This document shows positions 1 to 9,650 of a stretch of 64,000 nt of DNA, piece by piece. Numbering within the stretch: position 1 is the stretch's first letter; the number at the start of each line of letters is the position of its first letter. The notes beneath the pieces are model-generated. The model worked only from the letters and a program-made list of their open reading frames with translations. It ran no database searches and had not been told where the DNA came from. The stretch is from positions 4,278,001-4,342,000 of the forward strand of contig CAWAAR010000003.1 of the NCBI GenBank assembly GCA_963780135.1, read 5' to 3'. The position numbers were made by a program, and so were the translations under genes. This DNA is from Clostridium_AM sp963780135. Its GTDB lineage: Bacteria > Bacillota > Clostridia > Clostridiales > Clostridiaceae.

Positions 1-123
1 CTACTTTCATCTATAGTTGCATTGTATAACTCATCTATCTTTTCAATTAATCTTACATTTTGGTATATCAATTCTCATGTTTTTAGGGTGCCTTGAGCTT
101 AAAAGAGCTATAATAACATATAC

Positions 124-2889
124 TTACTTATATATATCTGAAAATTCAACATTCATTTTTTCGATAAAATTATGGTTATTTTCCACATAGCTCTCTTTTT
201 CAGATTCAAAGTTACTCTTTTTATATGGTAATTCTATTATAAATTCACTCCCTTTACCCAATATACTTTTTGCAATAATAGTACCTCCTTGCATTTCTAC
301 AAGGGATTTTGATAAAGATAAACCTATACCACTACCTTCTTGTTCTTTTGTAAATGATTTATTAACCTGTTTATAACGTTCAAATATCATATCGATCTTA
401 TTTTGAGGTATCCCGATTCCATTATCTTTAATGGATATGATAATTTTTTTTTCATTCCTAGTTACATTTACATGAATATAACCATTGACTTTTGTAAATT
501 TAACTGCATTTGAAAGAAGGTTAAGAATTACTCTTTCAATCATATCAAAGTCACAAGCTATTATCATTTCTTCAAAATCACAATCAAATATAAGCTCAAT
601 ATTTTTAAGTTTAACAAACTCTGAAATTGATAATGTTATTTCTTCAACGATGCTAACTATATTATGGTTTTTTAATTCCATTTGCATGAATCCTGCATCA
701 ATTTTAGTTGTATCTATTAAATTGTTTACTAATCTTAAAATCCTTAAACAGTTTTGTTTCATTGGTGCAATATGTTTTACTATTTTTCCTCTGTCAAAAA
801 CTATATCTTCATTTATATATAACTCAAACAACTGTATTGCACCTAGCATTATATTTATTGGTGTCCTAAGTTCATGAGACATGTTAGCTATATATTCACT
901 TTTCATGAGATTTGATTCTACAGCCTCGTCCTTGGCTTTTGTTAATTCTTGCTCTAGAAGCTTTCTCTCTGTGATGTCTTGCACTGACCCTCTCAAAAAA
1001 ATCAGTTTGCCTTCCTTGTTAAGAAATTTCATAGCTTTTACACTAATCCAACCAGTTTTGTTACCAGCACCAACATATCTATACTCCATATTATCTAGAG
1101 TGCCGGCCAATAACTCTAATTCTGCCTGTTTAAAATATTCTAAATCATCAGGATGTACATATTTATAAGGAACTTTATTATCGGGAACAGAGGATTGTGG
1201 TTCAAGTCCGTATATCCGGTATATTTCATCTGACCAGTAAATCTTGTTTTTTATCACATCAAATTCCCAATCTCCAAGATGTGCCAATTCATGAGCTTCA
1301 ATCAATCTTTTTTTGGTTCTTTCTAAATCTTTTTCATTTTCTTTTATTAAAGTTATATCTGAAAATATAGCAGCTGTATATCCCTTTTTAGGACAGTAAT
1401 AGTTGACATTATACCATCTATTCATTATATCTGAATAAATTTCCATAGATACTGTTTTACCTGTTAGTGCAACTTTACCAAATAAACCAATCCAATCAAC
1501 AGTTGAATTTTTAATATTGGGAAACGCTTCAGTAGCTTTTTTTCCAATAAGTTCAGCACAATTAATTCCTGTAATTTTTTCATATGAAGGGTTAGTTTCA
1601 GTTACTATATAGTCGGTAGGTTTTCCAGATTCATCTGTGATTATTTTATAATATGAATGTCCAAGACTCATATTATTAAATAAATTCTTGTATTTTGATT
1701 CGCTTTCCTTTAATTCATTTTTCATTTTTACTTTTTCAGTAACATCTCGTAAACAAAGCACTCCTGCTATAAAATGGCCTTGTTTATTATAAATTGGAAT
1801 TCCATTTACTTCTTTATAAATAGTAATCTTATCAAATTTTATACTCATTCTATAGCCTAATAATTTTTCTCCTCTCATCACTCTTCGAGACGGAATATCC
1901 TCTGCTGAAATTAAATGTCCATTACTATCATAATATTCAGTTTGTATAAGTTTATCTCCAACACAAATAAGATTATTAAAGATAGGGAGATGAGCTTCTC
2001 TTGCGTTTTTGTTAAAAGTAGTGTATTTGCCCTTACTATCAAATATTAATACAGCATCAGACATATTTTCAATTATAGCTTCTAATTGTTCTTTTTTTTC
2101 TTTTATTAATCTATTTTGTTCTTCAATACGCTTTCTATTGATTACATTTTCTGTAATATTTGTAGTATTTTGAATTAAATATTTTACCTTTCCATTTTCT
2201 GAAATAGGTATAATTGAAGATTTCCAATAAGATTTACAAGTTTTTGATTTATTATATTCGTGTTCTGAAATGTGATACACTTCTCCTGTATTAACAATAT
2301 CCTGCAGTTTTTCTTCAAAATAACTGCCTTTAAAACCTTCAATGATCATATTTAGCTTTAGACCAATACTATTTTCTTTCATATTAAAAGGTTCATCAAA
2401 ATTACTTAAAAAGGTCTGGTTAGCTTTTAATAAAACTAAATCTTTTGAATATATACATATACCAGATTTATTATCTAAAGAAATCTGCTCAACATATGGG
2501 AATTTATCTTCAAACCTTGAATTAGGTTTTTCCACAATATAATAGATTTTTTCATTTATACTACTTATTTTTACTATAGATAGGAAAATCTCTCTTGCTT
2601 CAAATGATTTTGTAAAAATGAACCCTTCCTTATCTCTAGTCCTAATGTCTGTATCATATATATCAATGTTTATTCTCAATAGTCCACTAAAAACATCAGA
2701 TATATTTTTATACAAAATATCGTATTTAGTATAACCAGTCAATTCTAAAAAAGCATCCCCTATATCTATAACTTTTTCATTACTAGTTACTATAAATGAT
2801 TTGTGTTTATATGCATTGTAATCAATTTTACATATCACGAAAATCCCCCCATAGTATTCTAAATAATAATATATAATACATTTTTTCAT
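124..2889 (-). CDS. multi-PAS sensor histidine kinase
   Basis: Likely senses an unknown signal and phosphorylates an unlinked response regulator. The 921-residue reading frame holds several PAS/PAC modules (roughly 20-115, 130-245, 265-390, 395-515 and a PAS-3 type fold near 535-645), then a HisKA segment with SHELRTP (His near 672) and a HATPase domain with NLLSNAVKF, DNGIGIP and GSGIGLSLSK boxes. There is no receiver domain and no convincing membrane segment, so it is probably cytosolic. Two starts are possible: ATG at 2889 behind AGGG, or GTG at 2838 directly behind a stronger GGGGGGA site; I slightly favour the GTG. No regulator gene is adjacent, so its partner cannot be told from the window. 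Confidence 0.9.
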   Translation of the reverse strand: MKKCIIYYYLEYYGGIFVICKIDYNAYKHKSFIVTSNEKVIDIGDAFLELTGYTKYDILYKNISDVFSGLLRINIDIYDTDIRTRDKEGFIFTKSFEAREIFLSIVKISSINEKIYYIVEKPNSRFEDKFPYVEQISLDNKSGICIYSKDLVLLKANQTFLSNFDEPFNMKENSIGLKLNMIIEGFKGSYFEEKLQDIVNTGEVYHISEHEYNKSKTCKSYWKSSIIPISENGKVKYLIQNTTNITENVINRKRIEEQNRLIKEKKEQLEAIIENMSDAVLIFDSKGKYTTFNKNAREAHLPIFNNLICVGDKLIQTEYYDSNGHLISAEDIPSRRVMRGEKLLGYRMSIKFDKITIYKEVNGIPIYNKQGHFIAGVLCLRDVTEKVKMKNELKESESKYKNLFNNMSLGHSYYKIITDESGKPTDYIVTETNPSYEKITGINCAELIGKKATEAFPNIKNSTVDWIGLFGKVALTGKTVSMEIYSDIMNRWYNVNYYCPKKGYTAAIFSDITLIKENEKDLERTKKRLIEAHELAHLGDWEFDVIKNKIYWSDEIYRIYGLEPQSSVPDNKVPYKYVHPDDLEYFKQAELELLAGTLDNMEYRYVGAGNKTGWISVKAMKFLNKEGKLIFLRGSVQDITERKLLEQELTKAKDEAVESNLMKSEYIANMSHELRTPINIMLGAIQLFELYINEDIVFDRGKIVKHIAPMKQNCLRILRLVNNLIDTTKIDAGFMQMELKNHNIVSIVEEITLSISEFVKLKNIELIFDCDFEEMIIACDFDMIERVILNLLSNAVKFTKVNGYIHVNVTRNEKKIIISIKDNGIGIPQNKIDMIFERYKQVNKSFTKEQEGSGIGLSLSKSLVEMQGGTIIAKSILGKGSEFIIELPYKKSNFESEKESYVENNHNFIEKMNVEFSDIYK

Positions 2890-3428
2890 ATTTTTCCCTA
2901 TTTAATTTTATAATAAAATTGCAAAAAATGCTACTTAATATTATATTTACATATAAAAATATCAGTAACTTTATTTTTGCCAAAAACTATTTTACTTCTA
3001 AATATTTTCTTCAATTTTTATTCCATTCCTTAATACAAAAACAAAATGGGTTGATTCAATAACTTCTATACTCTCTACCAATAACGCATCTTTTCCTTAC
3101 ATCTACCAGTTAAATATTTTAATTTTTCTATACCTCCACTTCCATTTCAATCCCACTCTCAAATACAAATCTAAAATACTTTGGTGATTTTATAATTACC
3201 TAAAGAATTGAAAATACCTTTGAAATGATAAAGAACTAACAAAAGAATATTTAATTATAAAACCCAGTAGAAAGTTACTTTTAACTAGCTACTGGGTTTA
3301 TTGTATCAGGTTGTGGCTTGTTTTCCCACACGTCAAATCTTTGACGTATGCGAAATATGAAACTTAAATCTTTATTTATAAGTTAGAATTCAAACTCCTA
3401 CAGACCCTTAATATAACTGGACTTTACC
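2890..3428 (-). other. intergenic with two degenerate coding-like fragments
   Basis: No intact gene is seen between the kinase and adenine deaminase. Read on the minus strand, 2998-3078 and 3128-3190 give two short stop-terminated stretches that resemble each other (ESTHFVFVLRNGIKIEENI and KSPKYFRFVFESGIEMEVEV). They look like diverged copies of the end of one small gene. The adenine deaminase terminator (3260-3299) and a small perfect hairpin at 3330-3347 (ACGTCAAATCTTTGACGT) also lie here. Confidence 0.35.
3255..3300 (-). terminator. terminator downstream of adenine deaminase
   Basis: An 11-bp stem (AAACCCAGTAG at 3260-3270 with CTACTGGGTTT at 3289-3299) encloses a second short stem. On the minus strand it is followed by a U-rich stretch, as expected of a Rho-independent terminator for the adenine deaminase gene. 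Confidence 0.7.
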
Positions 3429-5138
3429 TTATATGAATTTAAATTGCGTAACATCAAATAAGCCTTTGTCTGTTATTCTTATTTCCGGAATAACAGGAAG
3501 TGCAAGAAAAGATAATGTAATAAATGGATCAGCTTTTTTATTAATACCCAGCTTGAAAGCTTCATCAATCATTTTTTCTAAAGTATTTTCTACATATTCC
3601 GCAGTTTTGTCACTCATAATACCTGCAATAGGAAGTTCCAAAGTACCCATTATCTTTCCATTACTTACTACTGTGTATCCACCATTCACTCTTTTCAATT
3701 CTTCTATAGCCATAAGCATATCACTGTCATTATCTCCTATAACAATAAGATTATGCGAATCATGTGCAACAGTACTTGCAATGGCTCCATTTTTTATATT
3801 AAAATTGCTTACTATGCCAAGTCCTATATTTTTTGTTGCTTTGTGCCTCTCTATAACTGCAACCTTTGAAAAATGTTCATCAGCTTTAAATGCTCCATTT
3901 ACAACTGAAACCTTTAAAGTTTCTTTTTTAGTTAAAAGCTCATTGTCCAAAACTTTTATAACTGTAGTAACATTATCTTTTAAATTTATTTTTAAATCTT
4001 CAACATCTATGCTGTCAATTCTAACTGTATTAAAAACATTTCTATCTTCTATTTTAGTAGAAATATCTGTACATAGTTTTCCTTTCTCATATACTACTCC
4101 ACCACGATATATTACTTTATCTACATTAAATTGTTGAAGATCATTTAATATTATTAAATCTGCTGAATATCCAGGGGCCACAGCACCAAGTCGTTTTAAT
4201 CTATAACACTGTGCTGCATTAATTGTGGCCATACATATTGCTTCAATTGGATCAACCCCAAAAGATATAGCTTTCTTAATATTATTGCTTATATGACCTT
4301 CTTTTCTTATATCCTCTAAATGTTTATCATCTGTACAAAATATACACCTACTAAATCCAATCCCTTTTTGTAAAATACCCTTTACAATACTTTCTAAATT
4401 TTTAGCTGCTGATCCTTCTCTTATTTGCACATACATACCAAGTCTAAGGCGTTCTAACGCTTCCTCTATATTGGAACATTCATGATCTGTCATGATACCA
4501 GCAGCACGATAAGCATTAAGTTCTTTTCCTATTAAATTTGGCGAATGACCATCAATAATTTTATGATCAAATAAATTTATTTTTTTCAACATTTCTTCAT
4601 TACCGTTAATTACAGATGGATAATCCATAACTTCTCCCAGTCCTAGTATCCTGTCATTAGATACAATAGGTTCCATAACCTCTGCAGTTAAGTCAGCTCC
4701 ATTGTTTTCAAAAGGTGTGCAGGGTACACAGGAAGGTAACATAAAATATATATTTAAAGGTAATAATTTTGATTGATTCAACATAAAATGTATTCCATTA
4801 ATTCCACATACATTTGCAATTTCATGAGGATCTGCAATAATTGTGGTAGTCCCATGTGGAATAACCGCTTTAGCGAACTCTGGAGGGGTAACCATAGTAG
4901 ATTCAATGTGGAGATGACTATCAATAAGACCTGGACATACAAACTTACCTTTAGCATCAATTTCGGTAATTCCACTATAACTACATATACCTACAATTTG
5001 ATCATTACAAATGGCAATATCTCCTTGAATAATTTCTTTAGTAAATACATTTATTATACTTGCATTTTTAATTACTAACTCTGCTTTTTCACTACCTATA
5101 GCAACGTCAATTCTTTTTCGTTTCATTTCAACACTCAT
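3429..5138 (-). CDS. ade: adenine deaminase
   Basis: Hydrolyses adenine to hypoxanthine and ammonia in purine salvage; a cytosolic amidohydrolase-superfamily metalloenzyme. The 569-residue protein matches the family length. Visible motifs are the metal-binding DSHLHIEST (His 75 and 77), GLGEVMDYPSV, DGHSPNL, the TDDKH active-site segment, and the C-terminal adenine-deaminase domain with AHDSHNLIVIGDND. I chose the ATG at 5138, which has AAGGAG at the right distance, rather than an upstream extension to 5255 that has no ribosome site. It appears monocistronic, between a terminator and an aminotransferase gene. I see no purine riboswitch in the leader. Confidence 0.95.
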   Translation of the reverse strand: MSVEMKRKRIDVAIGSEKAELVIKNASIINVFTKEIIQGDIAICNDQIVGICSYSGITEIDAKGKFVCPGLIDSHLHIESTMVTPPEFAKAVIPHGTTTIIADPHEIANVCGINGIHFMLNQSKLLPLNIYFMLPSCVPCTPFENNGADLTAEVMEPIVSNDRILGLGEVMDYPSVINGNEEMLKKINLFDHKIIDGHSPNLIGKELNAYRAAGIMTDHECSNIEEALERLRLGMYVQIREGSAAKNLESIVKGILQKGIGFSRCIFCTDDKHLEDIRKEGHISNNIKKAISFGVDPIEAICMATINAAQCYRLKRLGAVAPGYSADLIILNDLQQFNVDKVIYRGGVVYEKGKLCTDISTKIEDRNVFNTVRIDSIDVEDLKINLKDNVTTVIKVLDNELLTKKETLKVSVVNGAFKADEHFSKVAVIERHKATKNIGLGIVSNFNIKNGAIASTVAHDSHNLIVIGDNDSDMLMAIEELKRVNGGYTVVSNGKIMGTLELPIAGIMSDKTAEYVENTLEKMIDEAFKLGINKKADPFITLSFLALPVIPEIRITDKGLFDVTQFKFI

Positions 5139-5282
5139 TTTAATACTCCTTTGGCCTATAAATTTAAATATTATAATATCAAATTTACATGCATATAGCA
5201 ATTTTCTAATATATAATTTAACCTTATTACAATAATTAAATGAGAACCATCTCAAAAGTTTAATTATAAAGCTTAATCAAGT

Positions 5283-5331
5283 ATAAAAGCTATGAAATTT
5301 AAGTTTAAAGTCTTAATTTCATAGCTTTTAT
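5283..5331. terminator. hairpin terminator between aminotransferase and ade
   Basis: A perfect 17-bp stem (5283-5299 with 5315-5331, arm ATAAAAGCTATGAAATT) encloses a 15-nt loop. It lies just downstream of the aminotransferase on the minus strand, with a short U-rich tail. It also lies about 145 bp upstream of ade, so it should insulate the two genes. Confidence 0.7.
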
Positions 5332-5369
5332 ATTTGATTATATTATTTGTTTTTCATTAACTTAACTTC

Positions 5370-6554
5370 TTATTTAATGAATTCCTTTGCCAATGCTTCA
5401 AAAGCAGGCAGTGAATTTTCTATAGTTTTAAGACTTACACAATATGAAATTCTAAAATATCCCGGGCAATAAAATCCTGATCCAGGAACTAAAAGTAAAT
5501 TATACTTTAATGCTCTGTTTTTAAATTCTATATCATCTTCAATAAAAGCTTTTGGGAATAAGTAAAAAGCACCTTGTGGCTTAATACAAGAATAACCCAT
5601 TTTTATAAGACTATTATAGAGTAAGTCTCTTCTTTCCTTATAAATGTTAACATCCACTGATGTATCTAAGGATTCTGCAATTACCTTTTGAAAAAGTGCA
5701 GGTGCATTTACAAAGCCTAAAACACGGTTACAGTAAACAATTGCATCTATTAATAAGTCTACCTCTTTAATATAAGGACTCACTGCAACATAACCAATTC
5801 TCTCTCCTGGCAGTGACAAAGATTTACTAAAAGAATCTACCATTATTGAGTTCTCAAATATTTTTAGTGCACTTGGAAGTTTAATATTATCATAAACAAT
5901 TTTTCTATATGGTTCATCTGAAATAACAAATATAGTAGTGTTAAATTCTTTTTCTTTTCTCTTTAACACTTCAGCCATATTTTTAAGAATGTTTTCACTA
6001 TATACAACTCCTGTAGGATTGTTAGGTGTATTTACAATAACTGCCTTAGTTTTTGGAGTTATGCTAGCTTCCAAAGCATTAAGATCTGGTTCAAATGTAT
6101 CTTTGTTGCTTTTTACTATGACGCCTTTACCACTGTTATTATCAATATAACTAAGATATTCTACAAAGAAAGGTGCAAATACAATAACTTCTTCCCCAGG
6201 ATTAAGTATAGCTTTTAAAACTACATTTAATGCAGCACCTGCTCCACAGGTCATAACAATGTTTTTCATAGTTAATGGAACATTAGTTTCTTTCGAAACC
6301 TGAAATGCTACCTTTTCTCTTACATCTGGATATCCCGCATTGGGCATGTAACCATGCATTGTGGGTTTGTCTTCCAAAACCAACTTTTTCAATGTATCCT
6401 TTGTAATTTCAGGAGGTTCTGGATCTGGATTTCCTATTGAAAAATCAAAAACTTTGTCCGCCCCATAAATTTTACGAAGTTTCCCACCTTCCTCAAACAT
6501 TGCCCTTATCCATGAGGATTTTGATAAATTATCAACTACTTTTTCTGAAAACAT
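5370..6554 (-). CDS. PLP-dependent class I/II aminotransferase
   Basis: Transfers amino groups between an amino acid and a 2-oxoacid in the cytosol; the substrate is not predictable, though the family includes aspartate-type aminotransferases. The 394-residue protein shows the fold-type I signatures: GNPDPEPP near the N-terminus, NTPNNPTG, SDEPYRKIVY and the cofactor lysine in DSFSKSLSLPGERIGY (Lys 244), and it ends with FRISYCVS. ATG at 6554 has AAAAGGGGTGGC upstream; the longer frame to 6617 lacks a site. It stands alone with its own terminator. Confidence 0.9.
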   Translation of the reverse strand: MFSEKVVDNLSKSSWIRAMFEEGGKLRKIYGADKVFDFSIGNPDPEPPEITKDTLKKLVLEDKPTMHGYMPNAGYPDVREKVAFQVSKETNVPLTMKNIVMTCGAGAALNVVLKAILNPGEEVIVFAPFFVEYLSYIDNNSGKGVIVKSNKDTFEPDLNALEASITPKTKAVIVNTPNNPTGVVYSENILKNMAEVLKRKEKEFNTTIFVISDEPYRKIVYDNIKLPSALKIFENSIMVDSFSKSLSLPGERIGYVAVSPYIKEVDLLIDAIVYCNRVLGFVNAPALFQKVIAESLDTSVDVNIYKERRDLLYNSLIKMGYSCIKPQGAFYLFPKAFIEDDIEFKNRALKYNLLLVPGSGFYCPGYFRISYCVSLKTIENSLPAFEALAKEFIK

Positions 6555-6700
6555 TAATGCCACCCCTTTTATCCTATTTAGTTTTAGGTATCTTTTTTCT
6601 AGATACCTTAGGTACAATTAAGTTATGGTAAATCCTATTGCAAGGTAATTAAAAGATATTTATAGAATTTACTTTTAGTTAAAACTTATAGTACCTAATA

Positions 6701-6969
6701 TTATTTTACCATATATTCATTTAACTGTTTAGAGGTTGCTTCTAAATCCGTTATAAGATACCACACTCCATCAATGATTTTTGCACACTGATTTGAGCAG
6801 CATTGTGTATGATATATTCAGGTTTTTCATTTTTTAAAATATTTAATATTCTTTTACTCCTTATATCTATTTTATAAAACTTAGCTTTAGAATTAATGTT
6901 TGATTTTTTTCCATGAACTAAATTATCTATAATGCAAACTTCATAACCATTTTCTATTAACATATCAAT
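6701..6969 (-). pseudogene. fragment of sugar-nucleotide epimerase joined to a foreign C-terminal scrap
   Basis: A minus-strand frame at about 6763-6969 reads like part of an NAD-dependent UDP-sugar epimerase/dehydratase (IDMLIENGYEVCIIDNL and IIHNAAQISVQKSLME). The nucleotide-binding start (GxxGxxGS) and the catalytic YxxxK half are both missing. From about 6783 to 6701 a different frame continues with an unrelated-looking C-terminal tail (GVWYLITDLEATSKQLNEY) and a stop. The sequence upstream of 6969 (to 7128) is not epimerase-like. This looks like a patchwork left by deletions or rearrangement. It probably makes no functional product. Confidence 0.6.
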
Positions 6970-7113
6970 TCCATACAAACCTTCATCTTTATAAATTTTT
7001 ATACATCCATCAGCACTTATCAAAAACTTAGATTCTTTTATAAATCTCCAAACAAATTCAAGGATGCTTTTTTTATGTCGCTCATTTTCAATAGATAGAA
7101 ACGAGAATTTTAA

Positions 7114-7350
7114 ATGGAGATGGAGCATAATATCTACGATATACTAGCTCAAAGAATGAAAGGGAGAAAAATGAGTTGGTCCATTAGTGGTGCAAATAAT
7201 TTAGCTAAGATATTAGCTAAAAAAGCAAGCAAAAGAATATATAATGTAATAAATGAAGTGTGTTCTGGAGTTATTTCAGAGGATAAGCAAGAAATACTAA
7301 CAGAGATGATTATATTAACATCATCTGAGTTTGCAATTTCTGCATAGGTT
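7114..7350 (+). pseudogene. C-terminal remnant of an ISLre2-type transposase
   Basis: About 77 codons (EHNIYDILAQRMKGRKMSW followed by SISGANNLAKILA) resemble the C-terminus of ISLre2/UPF0236 family transposases, in which a short hyphen-free Arg-Met, Gly-Arg and Trp-Ser pattern precedes the end. A stop codon lies immediately upstream of the first ATG and the rest of the roughly 450-residue transposase is absent. The strand is opposite to the neighbouring genes. I assign the family from memory of its C-terminal pattern, so this needs a database comparison. No terminal inverted repeats were identified. Confidence 0.5.
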
Positions 7351-7404
7351 TTTATCAAGTTCTGATCATCATTACGTCATCATATTTATATTCATCATTT
7401 TTCC

Positions 7405-8586
7405 CTATAAGGATTGTAGTTCTAGCTTCATAAACTGGATGCAACATATAAAAATTCTATCTACTATTTTTATATTTAATAATGCTTTCAAAAGCTTTAC
7501 ATGTTCTTTTACTGAAATTGAAATATCAAAAATTTTTACTCGCCTTAAAACATTTTTTTTAATATTTCCATATAATACTTCATCATTTAGTAAGCTTTGA
7601 ATCTTTTTTGAAAACATTTCTATATCGTCAGCTTCACATAAAAAACCATCTATATTGTTTCTTACCACATATGGAATTCCTCCAACATTACTTGCAACTA
7701 TAGGTTTCCCACAAACCATATACTCTAATAATACTAATCCAAAACCTTCTTTTTTTGAAGTTAACACACCCACATCAAATAATGATATAAACTTCTTAGG
7801 ATTTTCACTCCAACCTGTAAACTTAAAATATTTATTAATAGATGGTTTATTGCACAAATCTATCATCTCATCCTTCTTCTCTCCATCGCCAACAACAATA
7901 AAAAAGCAATCCTTTCTTTTTTTCAGAATTTCATCTGCTACGTAAACAAAAGTAATAGGAGCCTTTACATCTGTTAACCTAGAAACTAATCCTATTATTT
8001 TAACTTCTAAACTTATATTTAATTTTTTTAACAACTGATTTTTGTTATTTATATTTCTATGTTCATGTAAGTTTATTCCATTGTTTATTAATTTAAGTTT
8101 TTTCTGTGAACAAATCTTATTATTTATTGCATCTTTATATTCTGAATTTGATATTACTATTATTTTAGTGGTAAAAAGAGCACATGTTCTTTCTATTATT
8201 TTATAGATGTGTTTTTTCACCTTGTTAACTGCCATATTAAAAGACCATCCATGTGGATTATATATACAAGGTAACCTATTGATTTTAGCAGCTATTCTCC
8301 CTAATACTCCTGCTTTTTCACTATGTGTATAAACTATGTCAATATTGTTTTTTCTCATAAAACTAAAAATTTTAATTAATGCTTTTAAGTCATTAATTGG
8401 TGATATACTTCTATTCATTTCCACTTTAAAAACATAATATCCTAACTTTTCAAGTTCATTGTATATTTGACCATGACATATAACTATGCTTTTATAGCCT
8501 AACCCACTAAATCTAGGAATAATTAGTTTCAAATATTCTAAGTTTCCACCTCTTCCACCTTGTATAACATGTAATATTACTTTCAA
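7405..8586 (-). CDS. GT4-family glycosyltransferase
   Basis: A GT-B fold retaining glycosyltransferase that would move a sugar from a nucleotide donor to a lipid-linked or polysaccharide acceptor on the inner face of the membrane; donor and acceptor are unknown. The 393 residues show an N-terminal acceptor domain with the glycine-rich HVIQGGRGGNLEYL, NPHGWSF and IVISNSEY, and a C-terminal domain with GLVSRLTDVKAP, VVGDGE, FTGW and the EX7E-type segment KKEGFGLVLLEYMVCGKPIV followed by GGIPYVV. It lies beside the epimerase fragment, which suggests that a surface-polysaccharide cluster once existed here and has decayed. The start at 8586 has GGAGGAT upstream. Confidence 0.88.
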   Translation of the reverse strand: MKVILHVIQGGRGGNLEYLKLIIPRFSGLGYKSIVICHGQIYNELEKLGYYVFKVEMNRSISPINDLKALIKIFSFMRKNNIDIVYTHSEKAGVLGRIAAKINRLPCIYNPHGWSFNMAVNKVKKHIYKIIERTCALFTTKIIVISNSEYKDAINNKICSQKKLKLINNGINLHEHRNINNKNQLLKKLNISLEVKIIGLVSRLTDVKAPITFVYVADEILKKRKDCFFIVVGDGEKKDEMIDLCNKPSINKYFKFTGWSENPKKFISLFDVGVLTSKKEGFGLVLLEYMVCGKPIVASNVGGIPYVVRNNIDGFLCEADDIEMFSKKIQSLLNDEVLYGNIKKNVLRRVKIFDISISVKEHVKLLKALLNIKIVDRIFICCIQFMKLELQSL

Positions 8587-8972
8587 TTATTCCATCCTCC
8601 AACAAATAATTTAACTAAATATAATTACTATTAAAATACCTCAAATTTTTTTACTTGTTTCCTATTTACAATTAATTCTTTAAATGCATATTTTTCAAAT
8701 TTATAATTATAATAAAACATGAATCGCCTCATATATAAGCAGTAAAATAATATAATTTCATTCCACAGATTAATATCACTTAATTTATGAAAAGTATAGT
8801 ATCTATTGTAGGAATTATACAACTAATCTGCATTTTTCTTTTCACCTTCTTTAATTTAAAAAATTTATCTTATACTATATTTCTATTCATAAAAACCTAC
8901 TTAATACATAATGGACATAAAAAATGAGTAGCAATTGTTTTAAAATTGCTACTCATTCATTAAATGCACATG
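8587..8972. other. gene-poor gap with a doubtful 63-codon ORF
   Basis: This stretch is very AT-rich. It contains a 63-codon minus-strand frame (8631-8822) ending in an Arg/Lys-rich tail (NRKQVKKFEVF), without a ribosome site or recognisable domain. It may be a degenerate end of a gene once belonging to the neighbouring polysaccharide region. Nothing else is supportable except the terminator at 8923-8957. Confidence 0.3.
8920..8957 (-). terminator. terminator after HutD-like gene
   Basis: A 14-bp perfect stem, AATGAGTAGCAATT (8923-8936) with its complement at 8944-8957, has a 7-nt loop and is followed on the minus strand by a U-run. It sits 15 bp past the stop of the HutD-like gene. Confidence 0.85.
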
Positions 8973-9590
8973 TTAATAATATATGGTTGTCCTTATTATT
9001 TGACTTTCCTTCTCCCCTATACTGCTAAATTTAAGCATTTTTTGTGTTTCCTCTTGAGTCTTTGTTACTGATAATAAATCGCCTTCACTTAATTTAAAAC
9101 TTTTTCCCTTATTTTCATAAACCTCTACTTCTCCATTTACACAGTAAAATACTTCTTCTATTTCAGAGTAATTTTCACTTTGTAAATTATCTAGTAGCAC
9201 TTCCTTGCATTCTTCTTTATTAATTATAATAGTCTGTACCTTTCCTTTACATCCTTCAGCCATCATTAAATTAAAATCTGTTACTTTTCCATAACTTTTA
9301 GTATTCCATTCTCCATTAAAGCTATCCTGCTGAAACTTCTTTAATACAGTACTATGGTGTTCTTCATGTTTAAGGCGAAGTTCTCCTTCTATAATCATTA
9401 TTATTCTAGATATTCCTGGTAAATGTGTAAATGTGGATTCCTCTATTTGAACTTTTGCAGAGCTTAACCTCCATTTAAAGTTTCTTTCACTGTATACAGC
9501 TTCTCTAGGATAAATCAAAAGCTGAGTTGTTGTACCTCCTGACCATTCACTGGTTTTGTGATCCTTTTTTCTAATAATTTCATAAAACAT
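8973..9590 (-). CDS. HutD/Ves-family cupin protein
   Basis: A 205-residue two-cupin protein of the HutD/Ves family. HutD is linked to histidine utilisation in some bacteria, and the biochemical role is not firmly known; no hut genes occur here. Family-typical features are the WSGGTTTQLLIYP motif near residue 16, WRLSSAKV, and a second half with FYCVNGEVEVYE. The start has AAGGAGGAT at ideal distance. It is the next gene after the MocR regulator on the same strand, with an inverted repeat between them (9612-9635) and its own terminator, so it may be the regulator's target. Confidence 0.8.
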   Translation of the reverse strand: MFYEIIRKKDHKTSEWSGGTTTQLLIYPREAVYSERNFKWRLSSAKVQIEESTFTHLPGISRIIMIIEGELRLKHEEHHSTVLKKFQQDSFNGEWNTKSYGKVTDFNLMMAEGCKGKVQTIIINKEECKEVLLDNLQSENYSEIEEVFYCVNGEVEVYENKGKSFKLSEGDLLSVTKTQEETQKMLKFSSIGEKESQIIRTTIYY

Positions 9591-9611
9591 AAATTATCCT
9601 CCTTGAAATAT

Positions 9612-9635
9612 TTAGTGTACTTGCTTGTACACTAA
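9612..9635. promoter_or_regulatory. inverted repeat, possible operator before HutD-like gene
   Basis: Two perfect 9-bp arms, TTAGTGTAC and GTACACTAA, are separated by TTGCTT, 22 bp upstream of the HutD-like start. They contain the same GTAC core as the TTGTACCA sites in front of the MocR gene. I infer a binding site for that regulator; a weak hairpin is the alternative. Confidence 0.5.
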
Positions 9636-9650
9636 TTGATTTTACTTATT

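Noticed and set aside
1..123. Coding start of another gene at the left edge
   Set aside because: Minus-strand frames are short and broken, and the only candidate start (TTG reading IYQNVRLIEKIDELYNA) has no ribosome site; too little sequence to decide.
3433..4137. 234-codon plus-strand frame opposite adenine deaminase
   Set aside because: Ser/Leu/Ile-rich composition typical of the reverse complement of a real gene; no ribosome site.
5139..5255. N-terminal extension of adenine deaminase to 5255
   Set aside because: No ribosome site and no family similarity; ATG 5138 has AAGGAG.
5139..5282. Purine riboswitch before ade
   Set aside because: The leader lacks the conserved loop-loop and J2/3 sequence of purine aptamers; only a weak GAGA/TCTC hairpin is present.
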